Source: JAEUKQ01 sp044227605 (lineage in GTDB: Bacteria > Pseudomonadota > Alphaproteobacteria > JAEUKQ01). From it: a stretch of DNA of 7,510 nucleotides. The position numbers and the translations under genes were made by a program. Location of the stretch: the NCBI GenBank assembly GCA_044227605.1, contig JBGAWJ010000078.1, forward strand, positions 1 through 7,510, in the 5' to 3' direction. This document shows, one piece after another, positions 6,961-7,510 of this stretch. Each line of letters starts with the position of its first letter. Position 1 is the first letter of the stretch. The notes beneath the pieces were generated by a model. It saw nothing but the letters and a program-made list of their open reading frames with translations, ran no database searches and had not been told where the DNA came from.

Positions 6961-6990
6961 TTGACATCCGCAATCATTTGCGGGTATAAA
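6961..6990 (+). promoter_or_regulatory. Promoter of the integrase gene with a dyad in its spacer
   Basis: A perfect TTGACA (6961-6966) and TATAAA (6985-6990) are separated by 18 bases. The spacer contains the dyad CCGCAA-tcat-TTGCGG (6968-6983), which would place a bound dimer between the -35 and -10. The -10 also overlaps a CGGGTATAAA repeat, so the integrase or an excisionase may control its own transcription. The motif is clear; regulation is inference. Confidence 0.65.
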
Positions 6991-7030
6991 TACGGGTACA
7001 AATTCTTATCAAATAAAATGTACCCGCAAA
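6977..7030. repeat. Cluster of CGGGTA repeats, candidate integrase arm-type sites
   Basis: CGGGTATAAA (6981-6990) and CGGGTACAAA (6993-7002) are direct repeats 12 bases apart. A third copy lies inverted at 7019-7030. The outer pair forms a perfect inverted repeat, TTTGCGGGTA (6977-6986) and TACCCGCAAA (7021-7030), and GGGTACA (6994-7000) pairs with TGTACCC (7019-7025). Similar GGGTA-rich repeats lie between tRNA genes and P4-type integrase genes in many islands and serve as arm-type binding sites. Assignment rests on position and pattern. Confidence 0.55.
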
Positions 7031-7033
7031 ACG

Positions 7034-7325
7034 ATGGCCCTGACCGATATCCTCATTGGCCATGCCAAAGAAAAAGAAAAGCAATATAAGCTTCTTGATG
7101 AAAATGGATGGCATTTGTTGATTCATCCCAATGGCGGCAAATATTGGCGGTTACGTTATCGGTTTGCTAATAAGGAAAACATGTTGGCTTTAGGGGTATA
7201 TCCTGAAGTCTCACTTAAGGAAGCGCGTGATAAGCGCGACGCTATTTGAAAGTTGATTTGCGATGGTATAAACCCATCCGAATATTGTGCCTCTTTCCAG
7301 GCAAGCTTTGGCGATATTATACGAT
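7034..7325 (+). pseudogene. Decayed P4-type tyrosine integrase
   Basis: From ATG 7034, 71 codons match the N-terminal arm-binding domain (DUF4102 type) of P4-like integrases: MALTDILIGHAKEKEKQYKL, GWHLLIHPNGGKYWRLRYRF and LALGVYPEVSLKEARDKRDA. The frame then meets TGA at 7247-7249 but continues in frame with KLICDGINPSEY (7250-7285), the expected next block; the stop sits where the family usually has Arg, so a CGA to TGA change is likely. From about 7281 a different frame reads NIVPLSRQALAIL, the strand and helix normally found well inside the catalytic domain. So most of the middle, roughly 200 residues, is deleted and the frame shifted. The catalytic RHRY residues are not seen. No clear ribosome site precedes the ATG. 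Located 168 bases after tRNA-Ser, it marks an island end. It is not functional as read. Confidence 0.85.
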
Positions 7326-7411
7326 TGTAAATATACCACCGCCAAGACTCAGATTCAGGAACAAGATAAACAATATCCATCTGAGTCACCCCAATGGGAA
7401 CTTTTCCCGCT

Positions 7412-7510
7412 ATGAAGAAAGAAAACCATCATCAGTTTAATGCGGCCAATGAGAGGGTTAAATATAGATATAGAATTCATATCAGACGTTCTCTCAAGAA
7501 AGATGAAAAA
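7412..7510 (+). CDS. Start of a probable second recombinase or integrase (partial)
   Basis: An open frame begins at ATG 7412 and runs to the window end, giving 33 residues: MKKENHHQFNAANERVKYRY followed by RIHIRRSLKKDEK. The FN-x-x-NER-(I/V)-K-x-x-Y start followed by a basic helix resembles the N-terminal DNA-binding region of a group of tyrosine recombinases found on mobile elements, in which NER-(I/L)-K-R-x-Y is common. GGGAA lies about 11 bases upstream, a weak ribosome site. The resemblance is from memory over a short stretch, so the family is uncertain. The rest lies outside the window. Confidence 0.45.
   Translation, partial: MKKENHHQFNAANERVKYRYRIHIRRSLKKDEK

Noticed and set aside
6713..6973. 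Minus-strand open frame of 86 codons containing RGRDSNPRYE and RLQPLGHPS
   Set aside because: It is the antisense translation of the tRNA-Ser gene, a well-known false protein in databases.
7246..7440. Plus-strand open frame of 64 codons after the integrase stop
   Set aside because: It is in the wrong frame for both integrase fragments and has no family-like sequence.
1..7510. CRISPR array or defence system
   Set aside because: No regularly spaced repeats and no defence gene families are seen; the only repeats are the short ones listed.

Overview
The window looks like part of an alphaproteobacterial chromosome. The evidence is the gene order rpmI-rplT-pheS-pheT, the protein sequences, and a P4-type integrase downstream of a tRNA-Ser gene. 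The genus cannot be fixed from this sequence. A host-associated or reduced-genome lineage is possible, because two genes carry in-frame stop codons, but that is inference.

Layout. Positions 1-3554 (minus strand) form a translation cluster: ribosomal protein L35 (rpmI), L20 (rplT), then the two subunits of phenylalanyl-tRNA synthetase (pheS, pheT). A probable promoter lies upstream of rpmI, and an intrinsic terminator separates rplT from pheS. The striking point is pheT. Its frame is stopped by TAA at 118-120, yet beyond the stop the same frame continues with recognisable PheT sequence to the window edge. The stop lies inside a perfect inverted repeat.

Positions 3555-4082 hold no gene I can support. 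Positions 4083-5525 (plus) encode a secreted protein of unknown function with repeated D-x-x-G-x-x-x-W-like strands, suggesting a beta-propeller. Converging on it, 5547-6482 (minus) encodes a phytanoyl-CoA dioxygenase-like Fe(II)/2-oxoglutarate oxygenase with its metal ligands visible.

Positions 6776-6865 are a tRNA-Ser(GGA) gene with encoded CCA. Just downstream are a strong promoter overlapping a cluster of CGGGTA-type repeats, a decayed P4-type integrase (in-frame TGA plus an internal deletion with a frame change), and at the right edge the start of what is probably a second, unrelated recombinase. This is the typical anatomy of one end of an island integrated at a tRNA gene. The left three quarters are core or species-level chromosome, and the part right of 6865 is accessory DNA that continues outside the window.
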